This document shows positions 1 to 61,653 of a DNA stretch of 64,000 nt, piece after piece. A model generated the notes under the pieces. It was not told where the DNA came from and made no database searches. It was given only the letters and a program-made list of their open reading frames with translations. How positions within the stretch are numbered: position 1 is the stretch's first letter; every line of letters begins with the position of its first letter. The position numbers and the translations under genes are program-made. This DNA comes from Halocaridina rubra (lineage: Eukaryota > Arthropoda > Malacostraca > Decapoda > Atyidae): contig JAXCGZ010002301.1 in assembly GCA_037179515.1 (NCBI GenBank), forward strand, positions 1-64,000, written 5' to 3'.

Positions 1-929
1 TGTTTTACTAAGGGGACTCAAAGTACCGAGCTCGGTTAAGAGCTCACAAACAGACAGGACAGATATTTGTACTTGAACACCCCATTTTTATTACCATTAG
101 TCGGTTAAATGAAACTCAGAATTCAACTTTCTTTTAATTTTGGAAATGCAATGACATTAAAAGAATTGAATTAAATTTCTCAAATTAAATTTTATGAAAT
201 GCTGCCTCGAATCCCGGAGGAGGTGAGTATGAGTTCGTTTCCCGGCACCACGGACGTATGCCAAGACTTTGGCCTCAACTCGATGATTACCTCTGTCACA
301 CAGGCAGAGTAGAATACAGGACACTTGTTGTGCTAGATGAATTCCTTGTTGTGCTAGATGAATTCCTGTGAAGATGCCACGTAAAATGATTTTAAATAAA
401 CTTAGACCACCCAGGCGAGATGTTGCCTCTGGGCAGTCTCGGCGCCAAAAGAGAGCGTCTCCTTGTTGTGCTTCGTGACGTCATCTGTAGGAGACATTCC
501 TAGAGCAGTAATTGGCTCTGATTTCATTTTAAGGACTATTTTAGTGGTGGTCCCTGGCAGGCAATTATAGCAGAGATGCAAGGGAGAGACTATTTTTAGG
601 TGCAACAAGTGGAAGCAAATAAAATAAAACGAGAATAATAATGAAAAGTTAGGTTACTGGTTATTCTTTTCTTAATTTTCTTGGCTCGGAGCAGGCAGAA
701 AAATAGGGGCAGCCTTTATATTGGGGCTATACTTCTACACGTACAAGAAGAGTCAATAAGCTATATAGAATTAGCTATAAGCTAAAATACAAATTGCAAA
801 TAATCATAATCTGCGAAAGTCAAGAAGTGGGAATTATTTTATTAGTTAGAAAATAACAGTTATGTTAAAGGGAATTAATTTTTTTAGTTAGAAAATAACA
901 GTTATGTTACTAATTTTATTTAATAAGGC
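1..929. other. Unrecognised AT-rich DNA with a 21-bp tandem duplication
   Basis: No convincing coding region. A 21-bp unit beginning CTTGTTGTGCTAGATG occurs twice back to back at 324-344 and 345-365 with no mismatch. A GC-richer patch at 190-310 may belong to a dispersed repeat, but nothing else in the window matches it. Confidence 0.4.
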
Positions 930-1296
930 ATCTAACAGCCTCTGTTGACATTGAGCGAAACACTCTGTCACACACGTCCCAGAGTATGCCTGTTGCCCAC
1001 CCCATAATAGATTGCATTAATTTGTTTACTGTACAGTAAATCTGTATATCTTTTATACTGTAAACTATATGCATGTTAATATAAATAACTACAGGTCTTT
1101 CTGCTTTGTTATGTACTTATAAAATATGTTTCACTTATCTTATATCTTTGGTATAGTGTGTTTATATACGGTTGTGAAACTTATCTACGCCCATTATCAT
1201 TGTTTCTTATGGAAAATGACTCGTTACATTACGCGAAAATTACAATACACGGCACTTCTGAGAGCCTATCTTCGCGTTATTACACGAACTAGGTGT
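930..1296 (+). mobile_element. Right end of MITE-like family C (copy C0)
   Basis: The stretch from the CCCAGAGTATGCCTGTTGCCC region to the terminal GAACTAGGTGT at 1286-1296 recurs with the same order of motifs at about 13630-13936, 27900-28225 and, more diverged, 8395-8718. The terminus is followed by TA. The left end of this copy was not found. No transposase was seen, so I treat it as a non-autonomous element. Superfamily is unknown; adjacent TA suggests a Tc1/mariner/pogo-type target. Confidence 0.6.
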
Positions 1297-2224
1297 ATAT
1301 CCATAGCAGTCAACACAGATGAGGTGTGATTTAATAATTATTATATGTATCTTTTGAAAGCCATCTCCTACATCATGTAAGGAATACAAAAATAGCTCAC
1401 TGCCCCAGAACTCCCTTTAACCTTTTCTCTCTAGAACGTTGCTGCTCAAGAAACGTGAAGATATGTGAATGCTTGCACTATAGTTTATTACAGTTGTGAT
1501 TACCCATTGGGCTGTACTGGATATGAACTCTTGTTTAACCTCTTAAGGGCAGATTCCGTCATCTTGCTATCAGGGGAGAATGTTTTCTGTAGATTGCCTG
1601 GCCATTGGGGGTTATAAGAACATTTTTCATCGAGAAGTAGAGGCACCCCAAGATAATACATGCACTATGTGACATGGGATGCTGAATCAAATGACAAAGA
1701 ACAAAGTACATTGTCAAACATTCTTGCCACCCTTGTGTATATAATACACTTTCCTTTTATTGATAGAACACACTTGCTTTTTGAATATAAAGAAATTAAG
1801 TTTTGTGTACAGAGTATATACTTTCTTATTTACAAAAACTCATGAATAATATTTTTTAGTTGACTTGACAACTGGAAAATAATGATGTTGTGTTAGTGGT
1901 AATTTTTGTGCTGAGATTCCTCTTAAAGCATAAGAAAGTAATAATTTAAAGACTTCAGTTTCCAAAGCCATGAACACGGTGGAGTTCAGAGGTTTAACTA
2001 TCAGTTTGGAAAAAATTTAAAGATTGAAATTAAAAATGCAAAATAATATAAAAACCTATTGCTAATGTAATGACTTTATATAATGGTAGTGCTATTTCTC
2101 TAGGAAGATCCACAGACGATATGTAAACTGTGGTCATAATAATGGTACAATAGACAACAATGTATTTACTTTAGCACATTGCTAGAGTGAAAATTGCAGT
2201 AGAAATGGGCAGTCATTGCTTTGC
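1297..2224. other. Unrecognised intergenic DNA
   Basis: AT-rich, no coding potential beyond short random frames, and no match to the repeat families seen elsewhere in the window. Confidence 0.4.
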
Positions 2225-4457
2225 CATCATTTAGCTGTAAACACGATTTTATTCAAAATACACATGAATACACAGCTAGCAACACAGCTGTATTCGTATT
2301 TATAGAGTTGATAGACTTATTTGTTTATACATTTGGTTATATTGAAGGATTCTATTGAATTTAAAAAAAGCAAACACCCGTAAGTACAATTTTATTCAAA
2401 TTAGTTTGTTGAGCATAGTGTAAGAATACGGTGTAATGCAGCATCAGAAGAGGAAGAAGAACCACTGCTCAGTTTATTCCCGCCTGCCATATTGTGCCTA
2501 GTGTTTACGTCTGCTCTCTCGTTGTGTTCGCTCGTTACTGACATTACAATGCCTCCCTAGCGTGTTAGTGATAGTTCTGATTGCAGTGCCACTAAAACAA
2601 GAGAAGCCATCACCATGGAAATTAAAACTTAAGTAGTACACCATTCTGAAAAGGGAGAATCTTCCACGAACATTGGCCGCAATCTCCTATGATGTCCATT
2701 GTGATCATGAGGCAGCATAGTTGCCTTATGATCAAGATGGAGAGATTGCTAGTGCTTTGGCTTGAAGACCAAGATCGACGGTGTATCCCAATAAGCCTTA
2801 TGTTAATAGATGAAAAGGCTAAAATATTATTCGAAGACTTGAAAAGAGAAAAGGGGGAAGGCAGTGTAGGTGAGGAATTTGTTGCTAGTAGAGGGTTGTT
2901 TAATTGTTTTAAGGTTCGTGCTAATTTGCATAATATAAGAGTGTAAGAGGAAGCTGCTAGTGGTGATGAGGAAGCAGCAAAAATGTTTCCAATTACTTTG
3001 GCTGAGATAATGAGGGAGGAGGGTTACCGTGCTGTACAGGTATTCAACGTGGATGAGATTGGCTTATTCTAGAAGCGTGTACCTAATCATACGTCCATCG
3101 CCAAGGAGAAGACAGCAACAGGCCATAAAGCCAACAAGGAGAGACTTAATGTGCTTTTAGGGGCTAATGCTCCTGGAGACTGTAAGCTGAAGCCCTTGTT
3201 AGTTTATTGACAGAAAACCCAAGGGCACTCAAGGGCATTTGGAAAGGTCAACTACCAGTCATCTGGAAGTCAACTAAGAAGGCTTGGATAACCCTTTAAA
3301 TAATTGAGGACTGGTTCAGCAACCATTTTATCCCCGAAGTGGACAGGTACTGTACATATTAGGGTCTGCCCTTTAAGGTGTTGCTGATCCTGGACAATGC
3401 CCCTGGTCACCTTGCACATTTGGATGACTTTTATCGTAATGTAATGGTGGTTTACCTTTCACCTAACACCACTTCCCTGTTACAGCCAATGGATCAGGGG
3501 GCCATTGCCTCTTTTAAAGCCTACTACCTCCAACGAACGATTGCTATGACTCTCAGGGTAACTGAGAAAGATAAGAACCTGACTCTCAAGAACTTCTGGA
3601 AATCATACAGTATTCTTCATGCTGTGAAGAATATTGGTGATGCTTGGGTGGAAATGATGCAGCCCAACTTGAATGGGGTGAGAAAAGAATCATGCCCATA
3701 TTTTGTGAATGACTTCTGAGGTTTTGAGGAAACAGTTAAGGCTGTATCCAAAAACATAGTTGTCTGATTAAGGAGGTAGAGGCTGATGATGTAAAAGAGC
3801 TCCTGGAATCTCATGGCTAGGAGTTATCTAATGAGGACCTCATTCAGCTGGAAAAGCAAATGATTGAAGAGGAGGAAGAACTACCAAGCCCAAAACCAAA
3901 GAGATTCACAACCAAGTAATTGGAGGAATCGTGTGCTTTGGCAGAGGAATTGTTGGCAAAGCTTGAGGCTCTGGACCCCAGCATTGCCAGGTACAATAAG
4001 GTGGAATAAGTCTGGAAGAGGGCACCCTTCCAGACTCGCCGTGACCAATTCTTTGTAAAGATAGAGCAGCCAGCAACAGATCCTGTACCCTCTACCTCAG
4101 TAGACTCACCTGCCCCAGTACCTCCATTATGTTCTTTTGCCTCTCCAGGTTCCACCTACCAATAAGCCAGTCTCCCTCCTTAGTAATGCCCCTTCCAGTG
4201 TGCAAGCCAACCATACCTGTAAAGGTAAGTTACAATGCACTATACTGTAGTGTAATTTTATTTTTGATACATTTTAAAGGTAAGCAATACTATTAAATTA
4301 CGTTCTAGTATTTTTTTATCATAGATTAAGAACATATTTTTTTTATGTTTTAAATGGGGACCTAGGTTCAAATTTAGGTGTGTGCCAACTTAAGTCAAAA
4401 TTCGACTTTAAGTCAGCTGTCCGGAACAGAGCCCTGACATTAAACGAGGACCCCCTG
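2225..4457 (+). mobile_element. Tigger/pogo-like DNA transposon, family TgA, copy A
   Basis: The left part carries the subterminal repeat shared by all TgA copies (ACAGCTGTATTCGTATTTAT, then GGTTATATTGAAGGAT). The middle is a decayed transposase. The right end has the family terminus CCCTGACATTAAACGAGG followed by ACCCCCTG, ending at 4457 next to TA. The inverted terminus (CAGGGGGTCC) is visible at the start of minus-strand copies at 30715 and 20319. The left terminus of this copy is missing or abuts another copy. TA duplication and DDE transposase place it in the Tc1/mariner-pogo group. Confidence 0.75.
2549..4163 (+). pseudogene. Decayed Tigger-like transposase of TgA copy A
   Basis: Remnant of a CENP-B/pogo-type DDE transposase, the enzyme that cuts and moves the element. 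Reading starts at an ATG at 2549 and is interrupted early by stops. Three acidic catalytic positions of the family are still visible: the Asp in FNVDEIG at about 3052, the Asp in LDNAPGH at 3393, and the Asp in QPMDQG at 3492. The best open piece is 3378-3719, about 113 residues, ending CPYFVNDF. Downstream is the acidic tail rich in EEEELPSP-like sequence. Multiple stops and frameshifts mean it cannot be active. The same domain order appears in copies B and C, which supports the assignment. Confidence 0.8.
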
Positions 4458-6852
<2,395 letters not shown>

Positions 6853-6973
6853 CTTGTTCCTTTTATACGCGATTTTTTTATATGCGAAATTGCAATAACG
6901 CCCCCCAAAAATAATAGTAAAAAAACTCGGAATTCGCGAATAACGCCCCCCCCCCCATTTTTTTTTTTATAGT

Positions 6974-7551
<578 letters not shown>

Positions 7552-7738
7552 TAGGGTGGGTGTATATATAATGTATAATGATGATGATCTTTTCTTATTT
7601 ACTATATTAAAAAAAAAAAGAAGAAAAAAAACATTAATATCGTAAATAAGCGCCCGCGGAGGCTTCTTCCACCAGTACAAAGAGGATTGCGATAAGAAAA
7701 GATCATCATCATTATACATTATATATACACCCACCCTA
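7552..7738. mobile_element. 187-bp palindromic MITE with perfect 47-bp terminal inverted repeats
   Basis: 7552-7598 (starting TAGGGTGGGTGTATATATAA) is the exact reverse complement of 7692-7738. The 93-bp centre contains an A-rich run and GCGCCCGCGGAGGCTTC. The perfect arms suggest a young insertion or recent gene conversion. No second copy occurs in the window, so mobility is inferred from structure only. Confidence 0.6.
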
Positions 7739-7740
7739 CC

Positions 7741-7941
7741 TCTGTCATATGTCTATCTAATCTACATTTGAAGGTGTCTAAGTAATACAATTCAGAATCT
7801 GAATTCCAGATCAAAACTTAGCAAGAGGGTCTGCCCCTCTCTTTTTTCTCTCTTACTTTATTTTATTTCCGTGATTTTCCCTCCAATTCCCTTATATCCT
7901 TAATCCCCTCCCCTTTTTTTCCCCTCCTATCCCATCCCATC

Positions 7942-7974
<33 letters not shown>

Positions 7975-8330
7975 AGGTATTGGCATTTATCCTACTAGGA
8001 ATACTCTACGGTATTACCAAGCCAATTTTCACCAAATTCCCTTCTGAACCTAAATTTATCAAAATTAAATCCATTACCCATTACGAGTTTTGGCTTGATC
8101 ATGAATTTTTAAAACTTTATTAATATCACCCTTGTTATTCACTTTGAACCATTTATACACCTCAATCATATCCCCCCTAACTCTGTGCCTCTGTAGAGAA
8201 TGTAGATTAAGTTTTTTTAATCTGTCATATGGTAAATTTAGGCATTGCAAATTTAATATTTTTTTTCGTTTTTTAGTCTTGCTTTGGTTATTTATAATTT
8301 TTACTTTATCTTTGTATACATTTGCAGATA
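7741..8330 (-). pseudogene. C-terminal fragment of a non-LTR retrotransposon (CR1/Jockey-like)
   Basis: On the minus strand, 8330 downward reads YDRLKKLNLHSLQRHRVRGD then MIEVYKWF. This is the well-known RLKxLxLPSLxxRRxRGDxIxxYK block after the reverse transcriptase of many LINEs. A frameshift follows, then FRREFGENWLGNTV, and after a T/A-rich insertion (about 7805-7975, including a 29-bp A run) the typical last motif LDTFKCRLDRH at 7745-7790. The N-terminal enzyme domains are absent. Clade is uncertain. Confidence 0.65.
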
Positions 8331-8714
8331 GAGGTTCGTTCTCCTGCATCCTCCTCCTCTTCTACCACATAAGTTACTTGCTCACTGCTACCATCCATGT
8401 CCCAGTGTACTGTATAACTGTTGCCCACTGCATAATAAAGTATAGTAATGTATGTTAATTTCTAGCTGTAAAGTGAATATGAATATCTTTTGTATACTCT
8501 TAAAAATAGATACAGGGCTTTCTGCTTTGCTATGTAGTAATAAAATATGTTTTTTACTAATCTTATATCTTTGGCATGGTGTGTCTATGTAAGGTTTGGA
8601 ACATATCTATGCCCTTTATCATTGTTTCCTATGGAAAATAACTTGTTTTTTCACGCGATTTTCCATTTACCCGACACTTCTGAGAACCTGTCTAGGCGTT
8701 ATTTTGAGAACAAG

Positions 8715-11603
<2,889 letters not shown>

Positions 11604-11695
<92 letters not shown>
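11604..11695. repeat. (AT)n microsatellite, about 92 bp
   Basis: Between the right end of TgB element II and the left end of TgB element III. Confidence 0.97.
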
Positions 11696-13274
<1,579 letters not shown>

Positions 13275-13276
13275 AT

Positions 13277-55275
<41,999 letters not shown>

Positions 55276-55711
55276 AAAATGTAAATTGTGTTATTATTTA
55301 TTAGTATAAATCAAGTTTTGCTTGATACGTATCCTAATGTTTTTAAATATACCATAGGGCTGCTCTGTAAAACAATATGATTATACTTGTGAATGTTGGG
55401 ACACCATTCCCTTGAATTGCAGTACACAATCCTGCCGCTTACCTTGCTGTTATCATAATGAATTGTGAGAGGCTGATTTTGTAATACTTCATGTTCGAGC
55501 TGCCTACCTCGCAGATTGTATTTATCATCTGAAAGGTGTAAAGATTTGAGATACTGTTAAGTTCTCGATTGACATCGTTCAGCAGCAACACCAAATGCAG
55601 TATGCAACTTGTTCCAGCTTCTGAAAAGGGAAAGTGTTTCTGAACTGATTGTTTCTTTTTCTATTCATATGTAAGACCAGCTTTGTACCAGCAACATTTA
55701 CAATCTGTGTC

Positions 55712-55717
55712 AATAAA
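55712..55717 (+). other. GTF2H1: Candidate polyadenylation signal for GTF2H1
   Basis: AATAAA in the context TGTGTCAATAAAATTAAC, 437 bp after the stop codon; a T/G-rich stretch (ATGTTTTTGCC) follows within 30 bp. Confidence 0.35.
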
Positions 55718-58029
55718 ATTAACAAATGTTTTTGCCTTAAAGTTAGAAATGTTCGACTGGTAAGATTATTTGCATTTTTATTTCCTTTTATCAAATTTTT
55801 TTCACAATTTTTGTTTTTATCCGGTTTACCTCACTTTTTTTTTTTTTTTTTTTTAAGGAAGCCAATAGAAGCAAGGTTGGGAGATGTTTTATTTGGTTTT
55901 TGACTAAGAAGCCTAGTCAAAAGCACAGGAAGAGGTTTCGGGTGTATTTATCTCATGACTGGTTATGGGGTGAACTTGTATGTCATTATTTCTTTGATTT
56001 GCTGATTTATTGTGTTAAGAAAAATATCTACTATTCACCATATACCCACAACTCATTAATGAAAAGGGGGAATGCAAATATGTAGTAATGTTCAATATTC
56101 ATTTTAAAACATTAACAGTACTGATTTTCTTTTACGTGTCCTAGCCTTCTCTTAGGATATGGGCTAATGTGCTCTTATAAGATATATAATGTCTTTAAAA
56201 TAAGAAAAACATATTACTGTTGATTACAATATATAACTATCAAAATAGATAAATTTCAGCTTGTAGCAATGTTAAATGAAAGTTTATTTGTGCAAACAGT
56301 TGTAAAGATTACGTCTTTCTGCCAGTAAAGGGTAGTTGAGATTAGAGCTGGAAAAAGGTGTTCAGTATAAAATTCTTCTGCAGATTATTGAAAATGCCTA
56401 GTACATTTTTCTAATCTTTAGGATATGCAGAGTTTTATACTTGACAATATCCTTAAAATTTGACTAAGCCAAAATTGTATTAATTATATCCTGATTTGAA
56501 TATTCTATAGTGTTTTAGAAAATGTTATTTTTGCCTGAGTTAGTAAATAATTTCTAAGCATTTTACTAAACGTGTTCTAATATTCAGTATAAAAAAGGTG
56601 TGGAAGTAATATAAAAGTCATTTATGCATTATCATCCATTGAGAACTAGTGTTATGTAGTACAATAGAGTATAATGACATGATTATAATAACATATACAT
56701 GATAATTGCGCTATGTCTGCATGGTAAAGGAATCAGATGTACTGTAACAAGTATGCTCCTGAGTTAATGGAATGATGAAAAGATGCATTTTATACTGGCA
56801 CAGTCTATAGACTTTTCTCATTGTAGCTTAATTGTTACTTTTGAAAACATATGCTCAAATGAGTGTTTTGAAGGCACTTGGTTGTATGCTGAAAAGGACA
56901 TATTAGGGTGATGTGGCCATAAGCCTGTTTGTTAAGCTTTCAACGAAAATGATGGCTTGCATTGCAGATGTATTTACAATACCATTGACCATAAAAGCAA
57001 TAACTGAAAGAATACTGTTTTCATATTACAGAGTGAGTCTCCTTCTAAGCACTGATGTCCTCCGTATTATGGCAGAATGTGTTGAGGTTATGTTATCTAT
57101 AATATTCCTACCAATTCCCAGTGCCTTGCCTATAGCTGAAGTGTAACAAAATTTTTTAAGTTAATATACATGTGAAAGCAATAATATGCACATGTATTAC
57201 TGAATTTTAGTTATTCCGCTTATGTGATCTATACTTATGCATTTAGAACTACTCACAAATTTGAAATATTAAACAAAAAATTAATTATTGGAAACTTTTC
57301 AAAACTAAAGTGGAATGAATTCAAAATGTGCAGTTGCATTTTCCATGTTCACCAAGGCAGCATAGCGGGCAAGTGACTGAGGAGAATGTTGGAGTGTCAC
57401 ATATGAGTCAGTATTTGTGTAACATTCCTTGCAGTAACATCCTGTGTTGCTACGCTTGCTGCCATCATCACATTGGGAATCATCATTTACTCTCATGTGA
57501 AATGTCACCAGAGATATTAAGTACTATGGGCAGTGATGAAAAGGCCAAAAGGCTCTAGCCATATTAATGTATAACAAAAATTATCATAGCTAATCTCGAT
57601 ATATTACAACTGTATCTTTGATGAAGCTTGGAAAAAAAGAAAGCAACTTCCTATAACTATGTTTCTTAATCCAAAGTCTGCAACTATGGAGTCTTCTTCC
57701 AGGCCAGATAATCCTCACCCATCAACCTTCATCTTACACAGCACTTAACCTTCCGCCCTATGCAAGCCACGGTTTTTCATGCGAAAATGGCGTAGCTGAT
57801 CATTTTGGCTTATCGTCAGATTGTTTAAGTTAAGCCTGATCTCTCATCTCTTACCTAAAGTGCCTGTCATCTTGTCACTTCATCCCGCTGGCACTGTAGT
57901 TAATCTTCATTGTCAACATTATCATCTCAGACTAGGAAATTTTCCGCAACAGAGACGAAATTTTGTTTTTTGGTAAGTCTTTGCAAAATAGTAAGAGAGA
58001 GAATTAAGTAAGGACACATGTAGTTTCCA

Positions 58030-58560
58030 GATATTGATTTCTTTAAAATTTATTATCGTAGTTATAATCATGATATTCTTACATTTATTTTATTTGGGAT
58101 ATTGCACAATTTATTCATAAAACCACACAAAAGAAACTAAGCACCTGAAAACGTTTTATTATGATATTTAAAATTTTCAATGTAAGGTTTAATAAATCTG
58201 TTCATTTGCATGTTTTATATTTCTTTGGTGTTAATTACTGTAGTTATACGTGCATTTATTTTATTAAGCAATATCTACAGTTTATTCATAACCCTGTACA
58301 CTAAAGCAACCACACCTTAGAAAGTATCATGATGCACATAATTTTTTTTATTGAAGTTTAGTAAATCTGTACACTTGAAATGTTTCCATGTGTTTAACAT
58401 TTATTATTGTTGGTATATTATTTTACTAAGTAATTTTCTAATAGAGGTTTGGTAATCCCATTCGGTTGTGTTTTACATTTCTTTATCATTTATTATTGTG
58501 CTGTAGTTATAATCATTATGTTTTTATATTTATTTTATTCAGCAGCACGTACAGGTTACT
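58030..58560. repeat. Diverged ~180-260-bp direct repeats downstream of GTF2H1
   Basis: TGTAGTTATAATCATGAT-like blocks followed by CATTTATTTTATT and TTATTCATAA occur near 58055, 58238 and 58498, with a partial one near 58405 (TATTATTTTACTAAGTAATT). Confidence 0.6.
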
Positions 58561-60239
58561 TTTTATATATGATCTGAAGAATAGGTTATATGAAAAGTAT
58601 GGACTCATTATAAAAGGGTCCCACATCACACCAATTTTTAATTCTACATCTAGTGGTGAAACCAGTCGTTCGCATGGGCTGCAGGATGACTGTATATATT
58701 ATTTTCATATCAAAGAGCATGAATTCATGAGCTGTAATTTTGCAGATAAGTACCTAAACAAATTTGTATGTTATAGGAACTGTCAAAATAATAGTTTTAG
58801 TTAATGCTGCTAAGATATGGTTTTAAATGCAAACAGTATTAATTCACCTCATTAACAATTATGCTGAACCTACACTGCCATCATAACCTTGTCACACTAT
58901 TAATCATGTATGTAAGTCGTTAGTTGGTGTCATTTTAAGATTTACATGATTTTACTTGCACATACTGATTATGGATCAAAATGACTTGTTTAACTTTTAA
59001 TCCGAATGTTCTGATGCGGACAGAAAAGTTTTGTACATTCTGTATGAATACAAATGTAAAATTGTACTGTTGATGTTCATATTACAAGTGATGGGATAGC
59101 TTTATGAGAGAAACTTATATAATTCTTACTATTTGGTATCAGAAAAGACTTACGGTTTCACAGTGTGAGATGTATTGACAGAAAAACTTTGTTTCCACCT
59201 TAATACTTGTTGACTATTGTCATTTTTATCTTTTGGTTATAAGTTTGTAATACTCTTATTATAACTTTTGTATTACTTGTACAGTCAATATCCAGTTTGT
59301 GTCCTTAATGGATGCATAAAATGCAGATGTGAATGGTTTTATATTTTAAAAGCTTTTATTTATTAATTATGTGGTTATTGTTGATCTTAAGCTAACAAAG
59401 ACCTTCCAGGATCAAACAAAGCAGTTTTATTTTTTCTTCAAATATTATTCATGTGACTCTTCATTCATTTAGTCATTTGATTCTCTGTTGCTGTCAATAA
59501 AAATTGTAGTGTATTTTGCCTTACTGCTGTGAAATACTTTGAAGCATGAACTTGATATAATAAAATATTAGTTGTAATGACTTCATCGTGTACTGAGATT
59601 TAGCAAGTCAACCTTAAAGATATAGTGCGAATATTGTTGCAAAAGCTACGCGTAAAATATCGTATCCAATTTCTTAAGAATATTCTTGCTGATGTCAAGT
59701 AAGTGAAATGTTTCGTGTGTAAATATTTTGGCTTAAATGATGGATTATAGACCTCGTGAGTGAAAATGTGGTTCATATTAATCTTTAAATGTTTAATGTG
59801 ATGTAAATTCAGGCAAATAACTTAGTTTGTATGAAATATGGAAGCACAAACATAAAGAAAAGATTTATCTATTTTTTTATTTTAAAGCTGGTGTTTACCA
59901 TTGTTTAGCAATTAAACAACCATGTTTAGATTAAAGCATGTACAAAGAGTGAAGAATAGTTGTTGTAAGTATTAAATTAAGTAGGCAAAGATAAGAAAGA
60001 TAAATGATAACTGTTCAAGGGAAAAATTTGTGATGTTTCATCCCATTTCAGATTGATTGAAATGTCCAAATCTTGGTGTTAACATTTGTGTAAAATATGA
60101 ACAAATTTTATATAAATTATATTTTACTTTTTAAAATTCTATTTTTTATGCCCTTTTAGTATGCGAGGCATTATATAGCTATGCAGTATGTACTTGTACA
60201 GCAATTTGATATAAACAGATATTTAGATTCTTCATTCCT

Positions 60240-60872
60240 CTAATGGATTTCCATAAGGAAAGAATGCATATGTGTTGGTGGAGAAGATCAAATAAGAAAA
60301 GCTTAAGGTAACATGACCACTCATGGTAGACTACTAGGTGGGAGCTCTTTCAATATCCGTCGCTTATTGTGACAAAAACAAATCTCCGAGCTGGGGATTT
60401 ATAGAAAAATACCACCTCATGGTAAACATAAGCACACTTCATTATGGATGACTTTAACAGTCAGTGAAATGCCATAGATAAGTTTCACTAAGACCCTCAC
60501 TTAAAACTTATTATGATTGGAAACATCAAACATGAAAATCTCATAGTCAGTCTCATAACCAAACAAAATTTACAAATAGCATGGAGTACTGTCATAGCAC
60601 ATAGCCTACTCAGGATCAAGTATCACAGCATGTACAGAAATATAAACTATTAGGTATAAATCTACCAGTTAGACTGAGTATTCAGATTAAGTATACCCAT
60701 TACAACATAGCAAATCCTTTCAGATTCATTCTAGCAACAGACTTAGGTAACACATAAGATGCATTCTCTTCAGATGTAATAGACTAGCTTTATAGCACCT
60801 TTTTGTATTTCTGATCCCAAAAAAATGATACTTTAGGTCAATATCTCGGATCTCTGATGCTGTACAGTGTTT
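60240..60872. other. Unrecognised DNA next to copia remnant
   Basis: May include the 3' part of the copia element on the minus strand, but no motif could be confirmed. Confidence 0.3.
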
Positions 60873-61109
60873 TCAACTAGAGCTGAAACACCCAACTAAA
60901 ATAGAACAACTGAACATATACTTTATAAAATTTCTACAAAAAGTTAAAGCTTGCCCTGCAACTGTCACAGCCTTGTACTCTGCTTCACAAGTAGACAAAG
61001 TAATAGTTTGCTGCTTTTTACTTTTGCAAGATATCAATAAACCACATGGAAATAGTTCAACAGCGCGCCCTCTGATGCTACGGCAATCAACTACCCCGAT
61101 CTGCATCAC
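60873..61109 (-). pseudogene. Ty1/copia-type RNase H remnant
   Basis: Minus-strand reading ends in the copia RNase H signature: SCKSKKQQTITLSTCEAEYK followed by AVTVAGQAL (family: SKKQxTVALSTAEAEY). An upstream SDAD-like motif lies just before a frameshift at about 61090. No LTRs, integrase or reverse transcriptase were found nearby. RNase H in the family removes RNA from the RNA-DNA hybrid during reverse transcription. Short, isolated and broken. Confidence 0.75.
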
Positions 61110-61499
61110 TGAAACTAATTAAACTTAAATTAGCAGATTTTCTAAAAGTAAAACATTTGTCAACTTTACATATCAATGAGCTTAATATTTGTTTTGCCAT
61201 AATTAACTATAATGGTGAGGTCTGTTTTGTGCTGTGACAACTAGTTAACTTTGTAACAAATGTTAAGTTTATTGCTGTCATAGTATAGATAGCACTGCCA
61301 ACAATACCCGTACGCAGTCTGACATCAGCTTGGTTGACAATGGCTTGCTACATACCTTCATTGGTTCATTTTGATTACGCTTCCAATCCATACAAATCTT
61401 ATAGGCAAGAAACATAAAATTTCACGTAGATACTTCACATGGAACCTACTAATAATTTCAGTACATCAACGAGAATTAACAAGGGATCATCAACACCGA

Positions 61500-61653
61500 A
61501 TATTCTTGATATTCGTTACCATATCTTACTATCCCTTCACATATGACAAGTCACAATACTTGCCAGCTCTGTTTCTCTTTACCTTTTGTTTTCCTCGTGC
61601 TCAGGCCCGATGAAAGCAGATTTATTTATTTATTTTTTGCCCGTCCTGGTGTC
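61500..61653 (-). mobile_element. PAL-related arm
   Basis: Ends GCCCGTCCTGGTGTC at 61653. Upstream CCCTTCACATATGACAAGTC and CTCTGTTTCTCTTTACC match the right arm of PAL (9655-9752). Confidence 0.55.

Larger units (their letters stand above)
55276..60239 (+). other. DNA downstream of the GTF2H1 stop; probable 3' untranslated region in part
   Basis: No repeat family seen elsewhere in the window and no credible coding region in 5 kb. The first AATAAA after the stop is at 55712-55717, and others lie near 59490 and 59560, so the 3' untranslated region could be about 0.45 kb or as long as 4.3 kb. A choice cannot be made from sequence alone. Confidence 0.4.

Noticed and set aside
402..608. Minus-strand frame of 68 codons
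   Set aside because: No recognisable domain or splice context; length is within chance for this composition.
58466..58804. 112-codon frame downstream of GTF2H1
   Set aside because: Its first part lies in the diverged repeat block and its composition is that of AT-rich random sequence; no motif seen.
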